A stretch of DNA of 64,000 bases from Actinocatenispora thailandica (GTDB lineage Bacteria > Actinomycetota > Actinomycetes > Mycobacteriales > Micromonosporaceae). The notes under the pieces are model-generated. The model saw only the letters and a program-made list of their open reading frames with translations. It was not told the origin of the DNA and did not search any database. The position numbers and the translations under genes are program-made. Location of the stretch: contig NZ_AP023355.1 of the NCBI RefSeq assembly GCF_016865425.1, positions 4,214,198 to 4,278,197 of the forward strand, written 5' to 3'. Below, piece by piece: positions 1 through 9,138 of the stretch (position 1 is its first letter; each line of letters begins with the position of its first letter).

Positions 1-671
1 TCGTCCACCTCGATGCCCGCCTCGTCCAGCGCGAACGCGTACCCGCGGAACCGCTCCGAGCCGGTCCACAGCGCCGCCGGCAGGCCGAGGAACCCGATCC
101 GCCGGTGGCCGTGCTCGATCAGCCGCCGGCAGGCGTCCCGGGTGCCGCCGAAGTCGTCCACCAGCACGCAGTCGAGGTCGGCGCCCATCGGCGGGCTCGC
201 CGCGAGCACCACCGGGGTACCGCGCAGCTGCACCGCGCCCAGGTGCGCGTGGTCGTGCCCGGCCGGTACCACCACCAGCCCGTCGACGCCGCGTTCCAGC
301 AGGTCGTCGACGACCTCGTGCTCGGAGTCTGGATCGGCGCCGGTGGAACCGAGCATCACCCGGGCGCCGTAGCGCACCGCGACCTGCTCCACGCCGACCG
401 CCAGCTGCGAGTAGAACGGGTTGCCGAGATTGGTCACCAGCAGGCCGATCAGCTCGTGCGGCCCGCCCGACCGCAGCCCCCGGGCCAGCTTGTTCGGCCG
501 GTAGCCGAGCGCCGCGACCTCGGCGAGCACCCGCTCCCGGGTCGCCGCACCGATCCCCGGCCGGCCGCGCAGCGCCCGGGAGACCGTCATCGGGCTCACC
601 CCGAGCCGCTCGGCGACGTCCCGCATCGTCAGCCCGGTCTCCGGCCCCGGTCCCGACCGCGAGGAGCTCAT
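1..671 (-). CDS. LacI-family transcriptional regulator (C-terminus cut by window edge)
   Basis: The 223 visible codons start at the ATG at 671 and run off position 1. The N-terminus holds a LacI-type helix-turn-helix (MRDVAERLGVSPMTVSRALR) followed by the hinge region (YRPNKLARGLRSG), then the periplasmic-binding-protein-like effector domain (LIGLLVTNLGNPFYSQLAVG). LacI proteins normally repress sugar operons and release DNA on binding a sugar. Position next to the mannoside genes, on the same strand as the isomerase-like gene, suggests it controls this locus; the palindrome at 2719-2730 is a candidate operator. The ribosome site AGGAGG lies about 8 bases before the ATG and is part of an 80-bp tandem repeat. 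Family call is secure; the ligand is inference. Confidence 0.93.
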   Translation of the reverse strand, partial: MSSSRSGPGPETGLTMRDVAERLGVSPMTVSRALRGRPGIGAATRERVLAEVAALGYRPNKLARGLRSGGPHELIGLLVTNLGNPFYSQLAVGVEQVAVRYGARVMLGSTGADPDSEHEVVDDLLERGVDGLVVVPAGHDHAHLGAVQLRGTPVVLAASPPMGADLDCVLVDDFGGTRDACRRLIEHGHRRIGFLGLPAALWTGSERFRGYAFALDEAGIEVD

Positions 672-869
672 GGCCGTTCCTCCTGCGTCGGAACGCCCAC
701 GAGGCACCCCACCGCACAGCGCCCACGATTCGCTCGCTGACGCTCACTCATGGCCGTTCCTCCTGCGTCGGAACGCCCACGAGGCACCCCACCGCACAGC
801 GCCCATGATTCGCTCGCTGACGCTCACTCATGGCCGTTCCTCCTGCGTCGGAACGCCCACGAGGCACCC
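669..869 (-). repeat. 80-bp tandem repeat (2.5 copies) carrying RBS and start codon of the LacI gene
   Basis: Units begin at 669, 749 and 829 on the plus strand, period exactly 80. Copies one and two are nearly identical (one base differs at position 726/806). The third matches only to about 869. On the minus strand every copy carries AGGAGGAACGGCC-ATG. The two outer copies each encode a 27-codon mini-ORF beginning MSERQRANRG, whose TGA overlaps the next ATG (ATGA). The chain therefore reads mini-ORF, mini-ORF, LacI with translational coupling possible at each step. Only the innermost start leads into the LacI protein. Confidence 0.9.
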
Positions 870-906
870 AGCCATGGTTCGCTCGTTCATGGCCTGCTCA
901 TTGCCC

Positions 907-2640
907 TCATGACACCATCGCCTTCACCAGCCGGACCTGGTCCGAACCGAGGTTGTGCACCTGGTAGCTGCCGACACTGGCCGGAATCGCCAGCGTTTCA
1001 GCGTAGTTCAACCGGTGCTTGTCCCCGGCGGCGGTGCTGATCAGGGCGGCATCACCATCGACGACGGTGAGCACGTGGAAGCGGTCGTCGGTGCGCTGCG
1101 GGGCGGCCCCGCCCGGTTCCACCGCGATTCGGTGTACCTGGAAGAACATCTCGGGCAAAGCGCCGATCAGTTCCTCGGACCAGCCGGCACCGCCGCCCAC
1201 CGTCCGCGGCTGCTGCACCAGCTGGTCGGCGACCGCGTCGCCGGAGCGGGCCGGGTCGAGGTTGCGGAACGCGTGCTCGACGTGCACCGCCCGCTGCCGG
1301 CCGGCCGCATCCCGGCGCAGCCAGTCGTAGAACCGCAGCGAGTACAGGTACGGGGTCGCGCTGACCTCCAGCACCACGTTGCCCTCGCCGCTGCCGTGCG
1401 GGGTACCGGCGGGCACCAGGTACAGCTGGCCGGCCCGCGCCGGGAACGTCTGCACGTACTGCTCGATGTCGAAGCCCACGCCGTGCGCGTCGGCGTCGTG
1501 CGCGGCGTGCTGGAACCGGTCCAGGTCGGCGTCGCCGCGCAGGCCGAGGAACACCTTGCTCTGCTCGCCGGCGACCATCAGGTAGTAGCTCTCGTGCTGG
1601 GTGTACGGCCAGCCGAACAGCTCGCGCATCGTCTCCGGCTGCGGATGGCAGTGCACCGACAGGTTGCCGCCGCCGACCGTGTCCAGGTAGTCGAACCGGA
1701 TCGGGAACGACGTGCCGAACAGCTCGTGCGCGGCCGCACCGAGCACGTCGGCCGGGGCGAGCCCGACCACGAGCTGGAACGGAAGCTCCACGCAGGTCTG
1801 CGCGTCGTCGCCGAGCAGTACGCCGCTCTCCGGCGCGATCAGCTCGTAGCCCAGCGCGGTGTTCCGCCGGTCCGGGTTGTGGCCGAGTTCCTGCTGGCCC
1901 CAGTGGCCACCCCAGGGGGTGCTGTTGAAGGTCGGCCGGGTCCGGAACGGGCGGCCGGCGAGCCACCGGGCGGTCTCGCGCAGCGCGGCGCCGCCGACCG
2001 ACGTCGGCGCTTCGGTATCGGTAACGTCCAGCCATCGGTCGATCCGGCCGGCGAGCGCGTCGCGATGCCGGTCGAGCAGTGGCCAGTCGATGTAGAACAG
2101 CCGGCGGGTGCTGGTCGGCTCGTCCTCGGGGGCGGCCAGGTGCCGGCCGCGGCCGGCGCCGACGGCCGCCTCCTGGTAGCGCTTCGGCACCTCGGCCCAC
2201 CACAGCACGTCGGCGGCGGCCAGCCCGGCCCCGGGCCCGTACAGCACCCGCAGCTCGTCGCCGTCGGGATCGGCCAGCCGGGCCAGCGCGGCCGGGTCGA
2301 GCAGTTCACCGAGGGTCCCGCCGGCGAGCCGGGCGAAGTCCGGGTCGTGCTGCAGCTGGGCGGTTTCGGTCCTTTCGAGCACCTCGGCCCAGGGCCGGGC
2401 GGCGGTGCGCGCGTCGGCCAGCTCGACCGTACGCCCGGCGCCGGCCAGCGCGGCACGCAGCGCGTCCGCCACCGCCGGCCAGTTCAGCGCCGCCGGCCCG
2501 TCGACCGCGAGAACATGGGCGGTGGCGGGCACGGTGGCCGCGGCGGCGGCCCAACCGGCGGCGACCGCGCCACCGTGCACCGGGTAGTGCGGGGCGGGCT
2601 CGTACTGCCGGGTTCGCGGGCGCCGTTGTTCCGTGTCCAT
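907..2640 (-). CDS. Class I mannose-6-phosphate isomerase-like protein with degenerate kinase-like N-domain
   Basis: 577 residues. Roughly residues 1-230 resemble a nucleoside-kinase fold but have no intact P-loop. The C-terminal half is a cupin-type mannose-6-phosphate isomerase: a metal-site stretch SVHCHPQPE near residue 330 and a second cupin segment with PAGTPHGSGEGNVVLEVS near residue 430. Such enzymes interconvert mannose-6-P and fructose-6-P in the cytoplasm. It is divergent from an ABC sugar importer and a GH38 mannosidase, which fits mannose entering glycolysis, and lies upstream of and co-directional with the LacI regulator. The N-domain role is unknown. Isomerase activity is inferred from the metal site and context. 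Confidence 0.8.
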   Translation of the reverse strand: MDTEQRRPRTRQYEPAPHYPVHGGAVAAGWAAAAATVPATAHVLAVDGPAALNWPAVADALRAALAGAGRTVELADARTAARPWAEVLERTETAQLQHDPDFARLAGGTLGELLDPAALARLADPDGDELRVLYGPGAGLAAADVLWWAEVPKRYQEAAVGAGRGRHLAAPEDEPTSTRRLFYIDWPLLDRHRDALAGRIDRWLDVTDTEAPTSVGGAALRETARWLAGRPFRTRPTFNSTPWGGHWGQQELGHNPDRRNTALGYELIAPESGVLLGDDAQTCVELPFQLVVGLAPADVLGAAAHELFGTSFPIRFDYLDTVGGGNLSVHCHPQPETMRELFGWPYTQHESYYLMVAGEQSKVFLGLRGDADLDRFQHAAHDADAHGVGFDIEQYVQTFPARAGQLYLVPAGTPHGSGEGNVVLEVSATPYLYSLRFYDWLRRDAAGRQRAVHVEHAFRNLDPARSGDAVADQLVQQPRTVGGGAGWSEELIGALPEMFFQVHRIAVEPGGAAPQRTDDRFHVLTVVDGDAALISTAAGDKHRLNYAETLAIPASVGSYQVHNLGSDQVRLVKAMVS

Positions 2641-2676
2641 CTCACCAACCTCACCGCGGTAACGGGCGATCAGCTA

Positions 2677-2730
2677 TCGCAAACGTTACCTCTTGTTAAA
2701 TGACCAGTCCACGCGTACGTTATCGATAAC
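2677..2730. promoter_or_regulatory. Candidate LacI operators in the divergent intergenic region
   Basis: The 128-bp gap between the isomerase-like gene and the lipoprotein gene contains a perfect 12-bp palindrome, GTTATCGATAAC, at 2719-2730. This is the A/T-flanked CG-centred form typical of LacI-family operators. A second AACGTT-centred site lies near 2680-2686. The position would allow control of both divergent transcripts. Binding is inference. Confidence 0.55.
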
Positions 2731-2768
2731 TTAGCAGCCCGGGGCTCCCGGTACGAGGAGGGCACGGC

Positions 2769-4067
2769 GTGCAAACGAGCGACACAGGACACTCGGTCAC
2801 CCGGCGGACGGTGCTGGCCTCGGCCCTGGCCGGCGCGGTCGGACTGGCCGCCGCCGGCTGTGCCCGGGGTACCCAGACCCGGCCGTCCCCGGGCGACGTG
2901 GTGTCGTTGTTCAACGACAACCCGACCTGGGCGCCCGGCTACGCCGCGGCCGGGAAGGCGTTGCACCGGCTGGTCGGCTACCGGCTGTCGGCCCGGGCCT
3001 CGCCGGACACCAGCAGCTACCAGCAGATCGTGCGGATGTCCGCGCAGACCGACTCGACCACCGACCTGATCAAGTGGTGGAGCGGCTACCGGCTGCAGGA
3101 CATCGCCCGGTCCGGCATCCTGCAGGACGTGTCGTCGGCCTGGGACCTCGCCGCGAAGAACGGCTGGTCCAACGACAAGGAGCTGCGCGACTCGTTCAGC
3201 TACCAGGGCAAGCAGTACGGCGTTCCGCTGTACAAGTCGTACTGGGCGGTCTTCTACAACAAGCCGCTCTTCGCCAAGCTGAAGCTCGACGTGCCGACCG
3301 ACTGGGACGAGTTCCGGCGGGTCGTCGCGGCGCTCAAGGCCAAGCACGTCACCCCGATCGCGTCCGGCGGTGCCACCACCTTCGAGTCGCTGACCTGGTT
3401 CCAGCAGCTGGTCAACGGGCTGGACCACCAGTTCTACCTGGACCTGACGGCCGGCAAGGCGTCGTACACCGATCCGGTGTGCCGGCAGGCGATGAAGCTG
3501 TGGATCGAGCTGTTCCAGGCGGGTGCGTTCTCCGCGCCGGACCTCAACACCGCCACGGTGCCCGCGCAGTTCGTCCAGGGCCGGATGGCGATGCACCTGT
3601 ACGGCAGCTGGGACACCGGCGCCTACCTCTCCAACGGGGTCAAGGACGCGAACCTGGGGCTGTTCCTGCTCCCGCCGCCGCCCGGCGGCAACGACTCGGT
3701 CGTCGTCGAGTCCGGGGTGCTGTCGGTGTCGAAGAAGGCGCACAAGCTCGACGCCGCCCGCAAGGTCGCCGACGCCTGGCTGAACCCGTCGGTGCAGCGG
3801 GCCTGGACCGACTTCCTCAAGGACACCTCCGCCGACCCGGGCGTGGTCCCGAAGGTCGGCGCCATCACCGAACTCGCCGCCTCGGTGCGGCAGCAGAAGC
3901 CGACCCAGGCCATCCGGTACTGGGAGGCGTCGCCGCCGGTGCTCATCGAGGGCAACGTGCAGGACCTGAGCGCGTTCATGATCAACCCGACCCGGGCCAA
4001 CGCGACCCGCACGCTGTCGTCGATGCAGCGTCGCGCCGACAAGGAATGGAAGGTGTGGCGGTCTTGA
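2769..4067 (+). CDS. Sugar ABC transporter substrate-binding lipoprotein
   Basis: 432 residues from GTG 2769, with AGGAGG-like ribosome site at 2755-2762. The N-terminus has a twin arginine (TRRTVLASAL) followed by a hydrophobic stretch and lipobox AAAGC near residue 35, so it is probably a Tat-exported lipoprotein. The body is an extracellular solute-binding family 1 fold (FYNKPLFAKLKLDVPTDWDE near residue 165, GRMAMHLYGSWDTG near residue 275). It is first in an operon with two CUT1 permeases and a GH38 mannosidase. No ATPase gene lies in the operon, so a shared MsiK-type ATPase elsewhere is likely. The substrate is inferred to be a manno-oligosaccharide. Confidence 0.9.
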   Translation: MQTSDTGHSVTRRTVLASALAGAVGLAAAGCARGTQTRPSPGDVVSLFNDNPTWAPGYAAAGKALHRLVGYRLSARASPDTSSYQQIVRMSAQTDSTTDLIKWWSGYRLQDIARSGILQDVSSAWDLAAKNGWSNDKELRDSFSYQGKQYGVPLYKSYWAVFYNKPLFAKLKLDVPTDWDEFRRVVAALKAKHVTPIASGGATTFESLTWFQQLVNGLDHQFYLDLTAGKASYTDPVCRQAMKLWIELFQAGAFSAPDLNTATVPAQFVQGRMAMHLYGSWDTGAYLSNGVKDANLGLFLLPPPPGGNDSVVVESGVLSVSKKAHKLDAARKVADAWLNPSVQRAWTDFLKDTSADPGVVPKVGAITELAASVRQQKPTQAIRYWEASPPVLIEGNVQDLSAFMINPTRANATRTLSSMQRRADKEWKVWRS

Positions 4068-4984
4068 CGACGACGGAGAAGCTGCCGGTCGCGGCGCCGC
4101 CGGCGGCGGGCACCCGGCCGCGACGGTTCCAGTGGCGCCGGGCGATGTGGGTCGGCGGGTTCCTGCTGCCGGCGGTGGTGCTGATCGCCGTGCTGCTGGT
4201 GGTGCCGTTCCTGGTCACCGCGTACCGCAGCCTGTTCGACGACAACGGGGTCAGCTCGCACTTCATCGGGCTGGCCAACTACGTCGCGCTGTTCACCGAC
4301 CCGGACTTCGGCCGGTCGCTGCTCAACACCGTGTTCTGGGTGGTGGGCACGCTGGTACTGCCGGTACTGCTCGGGCTGCTGATCGCGGTGCTGACCAACT
4401 CGGTGAGGTGGGGCTCGGTCGCCCGCACCGCCGTGGTCATCCCGTACGCGCTGTCCGGTTCGGCCACCGCGCTGCTGTGGACGTTCCTGCTGCAGTCCGA
4501 CGGTGCGATCAACCAGACGCTGGCCTCGGTCGGCCTCGGCGGGCTGCAACAGGAATGGCTGCTGCACTGGCCGCTGAACACCGTGGTGATGATCCTCGCG
4601 ACCACCTGGCAGGCCACCGGCGCGTCGATGATCCTGTTCCTGGTGGGTTTGCAGACGATCCCGTCCGAGACGCTGGAGGCCGCCAAGCTCGACGGCGCGC
4701 AGGGTGTCCGGCTGTTCTGGAGCATCATCGTCCCGCAGCTGCGGCCGATGACGATCGTGGTGGTCGGCATGTCGATCGTCAACAGCCTCAAGACGTTCGA
4801 CATCGTCTGGCTGCTGACCCGCGGCGGGCCGGGCACCGCGTCGGAGACGCTCGCGCTGACCATGTACCGGGAAACGTTCACGCTCAGCCGCTACGGGTAC
4901 GGTGCCGCCGTGTCCGTGGTGCTCACCGTCGTCGTACTCGCCGCCTCCTGGCTCTACCTGCGTCGCCAGGCGACGCAGCGGTGA
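4064..4984 (+). CDS. Sugar ABC transporter permease (MalF/CUT1 type)
   Basis: About 306 residues with six predicted membrane spans, the first at LLPAVVLIAVLLVVPFLVTA. The EAA loop (ETLEAAKLDGAQGVRLFWSI) marks the ATPase contact. The frame is open upstream. GTG 4055 has no room for a ribosome site, whereas TTG 4064 is preceded by GGAAGG ten bases upstream and overlaps the lipoprotein stop as TTGA, so I prefer 4064; 4055 or 4046 remain possible. It forms the inner-membrane channel with the next permease. Confidence 0.9.
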   Translation: MTTTEKLPVAAPPAAGTRPRRFQWRRAMWVGGFLLPAVVLIAVLLVVPFLVTAYRSLFDDNGVSSHFIGLANYVALFTDPDFGRSLLNTVFWVVGTLVLPVLLGLLIAVLTNSVRWGSVARTAVVIPYALSGSATALLWTFLLQSDGAINQTLASVGLGGLQQEWLLHWPLNTVVMILATTWQATGASMILFLVGLQTIPSETLEAAKLDGAQGVRLFWSIIVPQLRPMTIVVVGMSIVNSLKTFDIVWLLTRGGPGTASETLALTMYRETFTLSRYGYGAAVSVVLTVVVLAASWLYLRRQATQR

Positions 4985-4995
4985 AGGGGAATCCG

Positions 4996-5808
4996 ATGGC
5001 ATCACGCATCGTGCGCAACGTGTTGGTCGTGCTGGTCTCGGTGCTGTGGCTGGTACCGACCTGGCTGGTGGTGGTCAACGCCTTCACCCCCGCCGAGCAG
5101 TACACCGGCTCGCCGCGCTGGTGGTTCGCCTCGGGCGACATCCTGGGCAACATCCAGACCGCCTTCAGCACCGCCGGAGTCGGTCGGGGCATGGTCAACA
5201 CGCTGATCTACGCGGCGCTCGGCGCGGCGATCGCGGTACTGATCTCGGCCCTCGCCGGCTTCGCGGTGACGGTGATGCCGGTCAAGCGGCCCGCGATCTG
5301 GTTCTGGGGCATCTACATCGGCACGGTCCTGCCGCTGCAGACCTTCCTGTCCCCGCTGTTCACCGGCTACGCGAAGACCGGCCTGTACGACACCCAGTAC
5401 GGCATGTTGCTCATCTACGTGGCGATGACGATCCCGTTCGCGTTCTTCGTCAACCGCAACTTCCTGATGACGGTGCCGCGCGAGATCGCCGAGGCGGCGC
5501 AGTTGGACGGGGCGAACTGGCTGCGGATGTTCGTCCGGGTGCACCTGCCGCTGGCGCGCAGCGCGCTGCTCGCCACGTTCGTCTTCCAGTTCACCTGGAT
5601 CTGGAACGACCTGCTGTTCGGCATCACGCTGTCGCTGAGCCCCAACGTGCGGCCGGTGACGGCCACCCTCGCCGACCTGTCCGGCAGCTACGGGACGGCG
5701 GGCCCGCCGGTCATCCTGGCCGGTGCGCTGGTCGCGTCGATCCCGACCGTACTGCTGTTCTTCGTCTTCCAGCGCTTCTTCGTCAACAGCCTGCGGCTGA
5801 CGTCCTGA
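4996..5808 (+). CDS. Sugar ABC transporter permease (MalG/CUT1 type)
   Basis: 270 residues from ATG 4996, 11 bases after the previous stop, with ribosome site AAGGGGA. The first membrane span is NVLVVLVSVLWLVPTWLVVV. The EAA motif is EIAEAAQLDGANWLRMFVRV near residue 165, followed by the usual FTWIWNDLLFG segment. It is the second half of the membrane channel paired with the upstream permease. Downstream is the mannosidase, 51 bases on, so the operon is likely lipoprotein-permease-permease-hydrolase. Confidence 0.92.
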   Translation: MASRIVRNVLVVLVSVLWLVPTWLVVVNAFTPAEQYTGSPRWWFASGDILGNIQTAFSTAGVGRGMVNTLIYAALGAAIAVLISALAGFAVTVMPVKRPAIWFWGIYIGTVLPLQTFLSPLFTGYAKTGLYDTQYGMLLIYVAMTIPFAFFVNRNFLMTVPREIAEAAQLDGANWLRMFVRVHLPLARSALLATFVFQFTWIWNDLLFGITLSLSPNVRPVTATLADLSGSYGTAGPPVILAGALVASIPTVLLFFVFQRFFVNSLRLTS

Positions 5809-5859
5809 CCTGCCGCGGCACCCAGCACGACCCGTACGAGTTCGAGGGGGAAATTCCAC

Positions 5860-8800
5860 ATGACGACGCGCGCCCTGGTGGCCGACCGACCATGGTCGAC
5901 CGAGAAGGCCCGGGCCGGGACCGTCGGGCTGGCCGTCGCGGCCAGCACCGCGGTCGGCGGTACCGAGCTGCGGGCGATGCCGGAGCATCTGGTGCGGCGC
6001 GGCCCGGACGGCCCGCAGCGCGCGGTGCGGGTGCTGCTCGCCGGTGCCGCGACCGATCCGGCGCAGTGGCGGTTCGAGGTCGAGGTGGCCGGCCGCGGCC
6101 GGGTGCCGGTCGAGGTGCTGCCGGCCACCGGTGGCGCCCGGCTGCTGCTGCCGGCCGAGTCGGACACCCGGGACGTCCGGATCGAGGCGACCCGCACCGG
6201 TGACACCGCGGCGAGCCGCGCCGGTGACACCGCGGCGAGCCGCGCCGGGGATACCGCGACGCTGGAGTTTCCGCTGCCACCGGCCCGCGACTGGACCATC
6301 CACCTGGTGCACCACTCGCACCTGGACATCGGGTACACCGACCCGCAGGGCACGGTGCTCAACGAGCACGTGGCGTTCCTCGACTCGTGCCTGGACCTGA
6401 CCCGTACCACCGACGGCTGGCCGGACGACGCCAGGTTCCGCTGGGCGGTCGAGTCGCTGTGGTCGTTCGAGCAGTGGGTGGCCGCGCGGCCACCGGAGCG
6501 CATCGCGGAGTTCCTGGAGCGGGTCCGGGCCGGCCAGATCGAGCTGACCGCGATGCCGTACAACCTGCACACCGACACCTGTTCGACCGAGGAACTGCAC
6601 GAGCTGCTCCGGCTGGCCCGGACGGTTCGGGACAAGTACGGTGTCCAGTTCCGTTCGGCGATGCAGACCGACGTGCCGGGTACCGTCGCCGGGCTGCCGG
6701 ACGCGCTGGCGCAGCTGGACGTGCGGTACCTGTCGGTGGCGCACAACTGGGCCGGACGCTCGGTGCCGAACGTCAACGGCGGGCACAAGCTGCCGCGGCT
6801 GTTCCGGTGGCGCTCGCCGGCCGGCAACGAGCTGCTGGTGTGGATGACCGACAGCCCGCACGGCCTGGCCTACATGGAGGGGCCGGTGCTGGGCTTCGAC
6901 ACCTCGTACGAGATGGTCGACGACCTGCTGCCGGCCTATCTGACCTCGCTCGCGACCAACCCGTACCCGTTCCCGCCGGGGATGTTCGGCTGGCACGGGC
7001 CGGCGGTGACCGACCGGGAGCCGTACCCGCACGACGTGCTGCACCTGCGGGTGCAGGGCCACTTCGGCGACAACGCGCCGCCGCGGCTGATCCTGGCCGA
7101 GACGGTGAAGCGGTGGAACGAGACGTGGGACAGCCCGCGGCTGCGGCTGTCCACCAACGCCGACTTCTTCGCCGACGCGCAGCAGCGGCTCGGCGAGTCG
7201 ATCCCGGTCTTCGAGGGCGACTGGGGCGACTGGTGGGTCGAGGGCGTCGGCTCCGGCGCCCGGCCGCAGGCGATGGTGCGGCGCGCGCAGGCCGGCGTGA
7301 CCACCGCGCAGAGCCTGTACGGGCTGGCCGCGCTGCTGGACCCGGCGGCCCGCACCGCGCAGCAGGCGACGGCCGCGCAGACCGGCGCCAGCCAGGTGTA
7401 CTCCTCGGTGTCGCTGTTCAACGAGCACACCTGGGGCGCCGCCGACCCGTGGACGCACGGCGACGAGGGCATGCAGTCCGGCGAGCAGCAGTGGCACTGG
7501 AAGTACGGCCATGCGCTGCACGGTGAGCACGACGCCGAGGTCTACCTGGACCACGCGGCTGCCGCGCTCGGCGCGACGCTGCCGGCCGGCCCGGCGGCGG
7601 ACCTGACGTTCTGGGCGGTGAACACCGCGCCGGCGAGCCGGACCGCGGCGGTGCGCTGCTTCGTCCGCGAATCGCGCATCCCGCTGGACCGCCCGCTGAC
7701 CGTCACCGACGCCCGTACCGGCGCCGCGCTCGACGCCCTGGTCGAGCCGCAGGTCAACCCGGTGCACCGGGACGCCGGCCGGTGGGTGTCGGTGGAGGTC
7801 GCCGACGTCCCCCCGTACGGGCTGGTCCGGCTGGACGTGACCGCCGGCGCGCCCGACCCGGCGGCCACCGCCGAGGCCGGCGAGCTGCACATCAGCGCGG
7901 CAGGCGGCGGTACGAACGGCTCGGTGGCGCTGCCCACCGAACGTGACGTCACGCTGGAGAACGAGCACCTCAGGCTCACCGTCGACCTGACCCGGGCGTG
8001 CGTGTCGAGTCTGGTGTCGAAGGCGACCGGGCGCGAGCTGGTCGACCCGGACGCGGTGGTCGGCTTCAACGGCTACGTGTACGACACGTACACCACCGCC
8101 GGCGGCTACAACCACCAGGCGAACAAGACGGCGGTCAGCCCGGAGCTGGAGCTGCTCGGGTCGCGGTCGCTGGCCCGCCCGGCGGTACTGGTCGAGCGGG
8201 TCGACGACGCGCTCGGGCAGCGGCTGACCTACGAGTACGCGGCGGACGGCGTGCGCACCGCCCGGACCACGATCCGGCTGGGCCGCCACGCCTCGCACGT
8301 CGAGTTCGACAACCGGTTCGACAAGCCGGCCACGATGACCAAGGAGAGCGCGTACCTCGCCTTCCCGTTCCGGGTCACCGACCCGACCGTGCACTACGAG
8401 ATCACCGGCGCGCTGACCGGTGACGGCATCGAGCACGTGCCGGGTGCGCCGCAGCACATGCGCGCGGTCCGGTCGTTCGTCTCGGTGTCCGATGTGGATG
8501 GTCCGGTGGCCTGGGTGACCCGGGACGCGCCGCTGGTGGAACCGGAGACGATCCCGCTGCCGTACGCGCCGTTCCCGGACTCGACCGCGCCGCGACAGCC
8601 CGGCACGATCTACTCCTGGGTGCACAACAACCTGTGGGACACCAACTTCCCGTCCGAGCAGGCGTTCGACACGGTGTTCCGGTACGCGGTGGGCGTGCCG
8701 CGGGTCGGCGAGGACGTGGAGGCCGACGTGCTGGCGCTGCGCACCGCGTACGAGATCGACCGGCCGCTGGTCGGTGTCGTCGCGCACGGCACCGGCGAGC

Positions 8801-9096
8801 GCGGCGCCGAACTGTCCCTGCTGTCGGTCGACGACCCCCGGGTGACCGTGCTCGACGCGGTCCCGCTCGCCGCCGACGACGGTGCCGGCGCCGACCTGCT
8901 GGTACGCCTCCAGTCGTACGCGCCGGCCGCCACCACGGTGCGGCTGCACTGCGCGGTGCCGGTGGTGGCGGCGTCGCTGGCCACCCTGCTCGGCGACCCG
9001 ACCGGCGCCACCGAGGTGGACGGCGGCGAGGTCGTGCTGCCGGTACCGCGGATGGGCAGCGTCGCGGTGCGGCTCCGGCTCGGCGCGGCACGGTGA
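5860..9096 (+). CDS. GH38-type alpha-mannosidase
   Basis: 1078 residues from ATG 5860, ribosome site GAGGGGGAA. After about 140 residues the GH38 N-terminal catalytic domain begins with HHSHLDIGYTD, the zinc-binding HxDxG signature. The candidate nucleophile is the Asp of AMQTDVPG near residue 270. A long beta-rich C-terminal region completes the protein. No signal peptide is visible, so hydrolysis is probably cytoplasmic after import by the adjacent ABC system. Residues about 112-135 contain three copies of an 8-residue repeat (AGDTAASR-like; 24-bp DNA repeat at 6193-6264) before the catalytic domain, likely a linker. Exact linkage specificity is not readable. Confidence 0.85.
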   Translation: MTTRALVADRPWSTEKARAGTVGLAVAASTAVGGTELRAMPEHLVRRGPDGPQRAVRVLLAGAATDPAQWRFEVEVAGRGRVPVEVLPATGGARLLLPAESDTRDVRIEATRTGDTAASRAGDTAASRAGDTATLEFPLPPARDWTIHLVHHSHLDIGYTDPQGTVLNEHVAFLDSCLDLTRTTDGWPDDARFRWAVESLWSFEQWVAARPPERIAEFLERVRAGQIELTAMPYNLHTDTCSTEELHELLRLARTVRDKYGVQFRSAMQTDVPGTVAGLPDALAQLDVRYLSVAHNWAGRSVPNVNGGHKLPRLFRWRSPAGNELLVWMTDSPHGLAYMEGPVLGFDTSYEMVDDLLPAYLTSLATNPYPFPPGMFGWHGPAVTDREPYPHDVLHLRVQGHFGDNAPPRLILAETVKRWNETWDSPRLRLSTNADFFADAQQRLGESIPVFEGDWGDWWVEGVGSGARPQAMVRRAQAGVTTAQSLYGLAALLDPAARTAQQATAAQTGASQVYSSVSLFNEHTWGAADPWTHGDEGMQSGEQQWHWKYGHALHGEHDAEVYLDHAAAALGATLPAGPAADLTFWAVNTAPASRTAAVRCFVRESRIPLDRPLTVTDARTGAALDALVEPQVNPVHRDAGRWVSVEVADVPPYGLVRLDVTAGAPDPAATAEAGELHISAAGGGTNGSVALPTERDVTLENEHLRLTVDLTRACVSSLVSKATGRELVDPDAVVGFNGYVYDTYTTAGGYNHQANKTAVSPELELLGSRSLARPAVLVERVDDALGQRLTYEYAADGVRTARTTIRLGRHASHVEFDNRFDKPATMTKESAYLAFPFRVTDPTVHYEITGALTGDGIEHVPGAPQHMRAVRSFVSVSDVDGPVAWVTRDAPLVEPETIPLPYAPFPDSTAPRQPGTIYSWVHNNLWDTNFPSEQAFDTVFRYAVGVPRVGEDVEADVLALRTAYEIDRPLVGVVAHGTGERGAELSLLSVDDPRVTVLDAVPLAADDGAGADLLVRLQSYAPAATTVRLHCAVPVVAASLATLLGDPTGATEVDGGEVVLPVPRMGSVAVRLRLGAAR
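6193..6264 (+). repeat. In-frame 24-bp repeat, three copies, inside the mannosidase gene
   Basis: Three units of 24 bp, the first two differing by one base and the third diverged, encode AGDTAASR-type residues in a linker ahead of the catalytic domain. The reading frame is kept because the unit is a multiple of three. Confidence 0.85.
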
Positions 9097-9138
9097 GCCC
9101 GCTCGATCGGTCCTGACCATCCCCCAACCCCCCGGAGG

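Noticed and set aside
5002-9120. Very long minus-strand open frame (over 1,300 codons) opposite the permease and mannosidase genes
   Set aside because: It is antisense to genes with intact family motifs, has Arg/Gly/His-heavy composition and no domain; such shadows are expected at this GC content.
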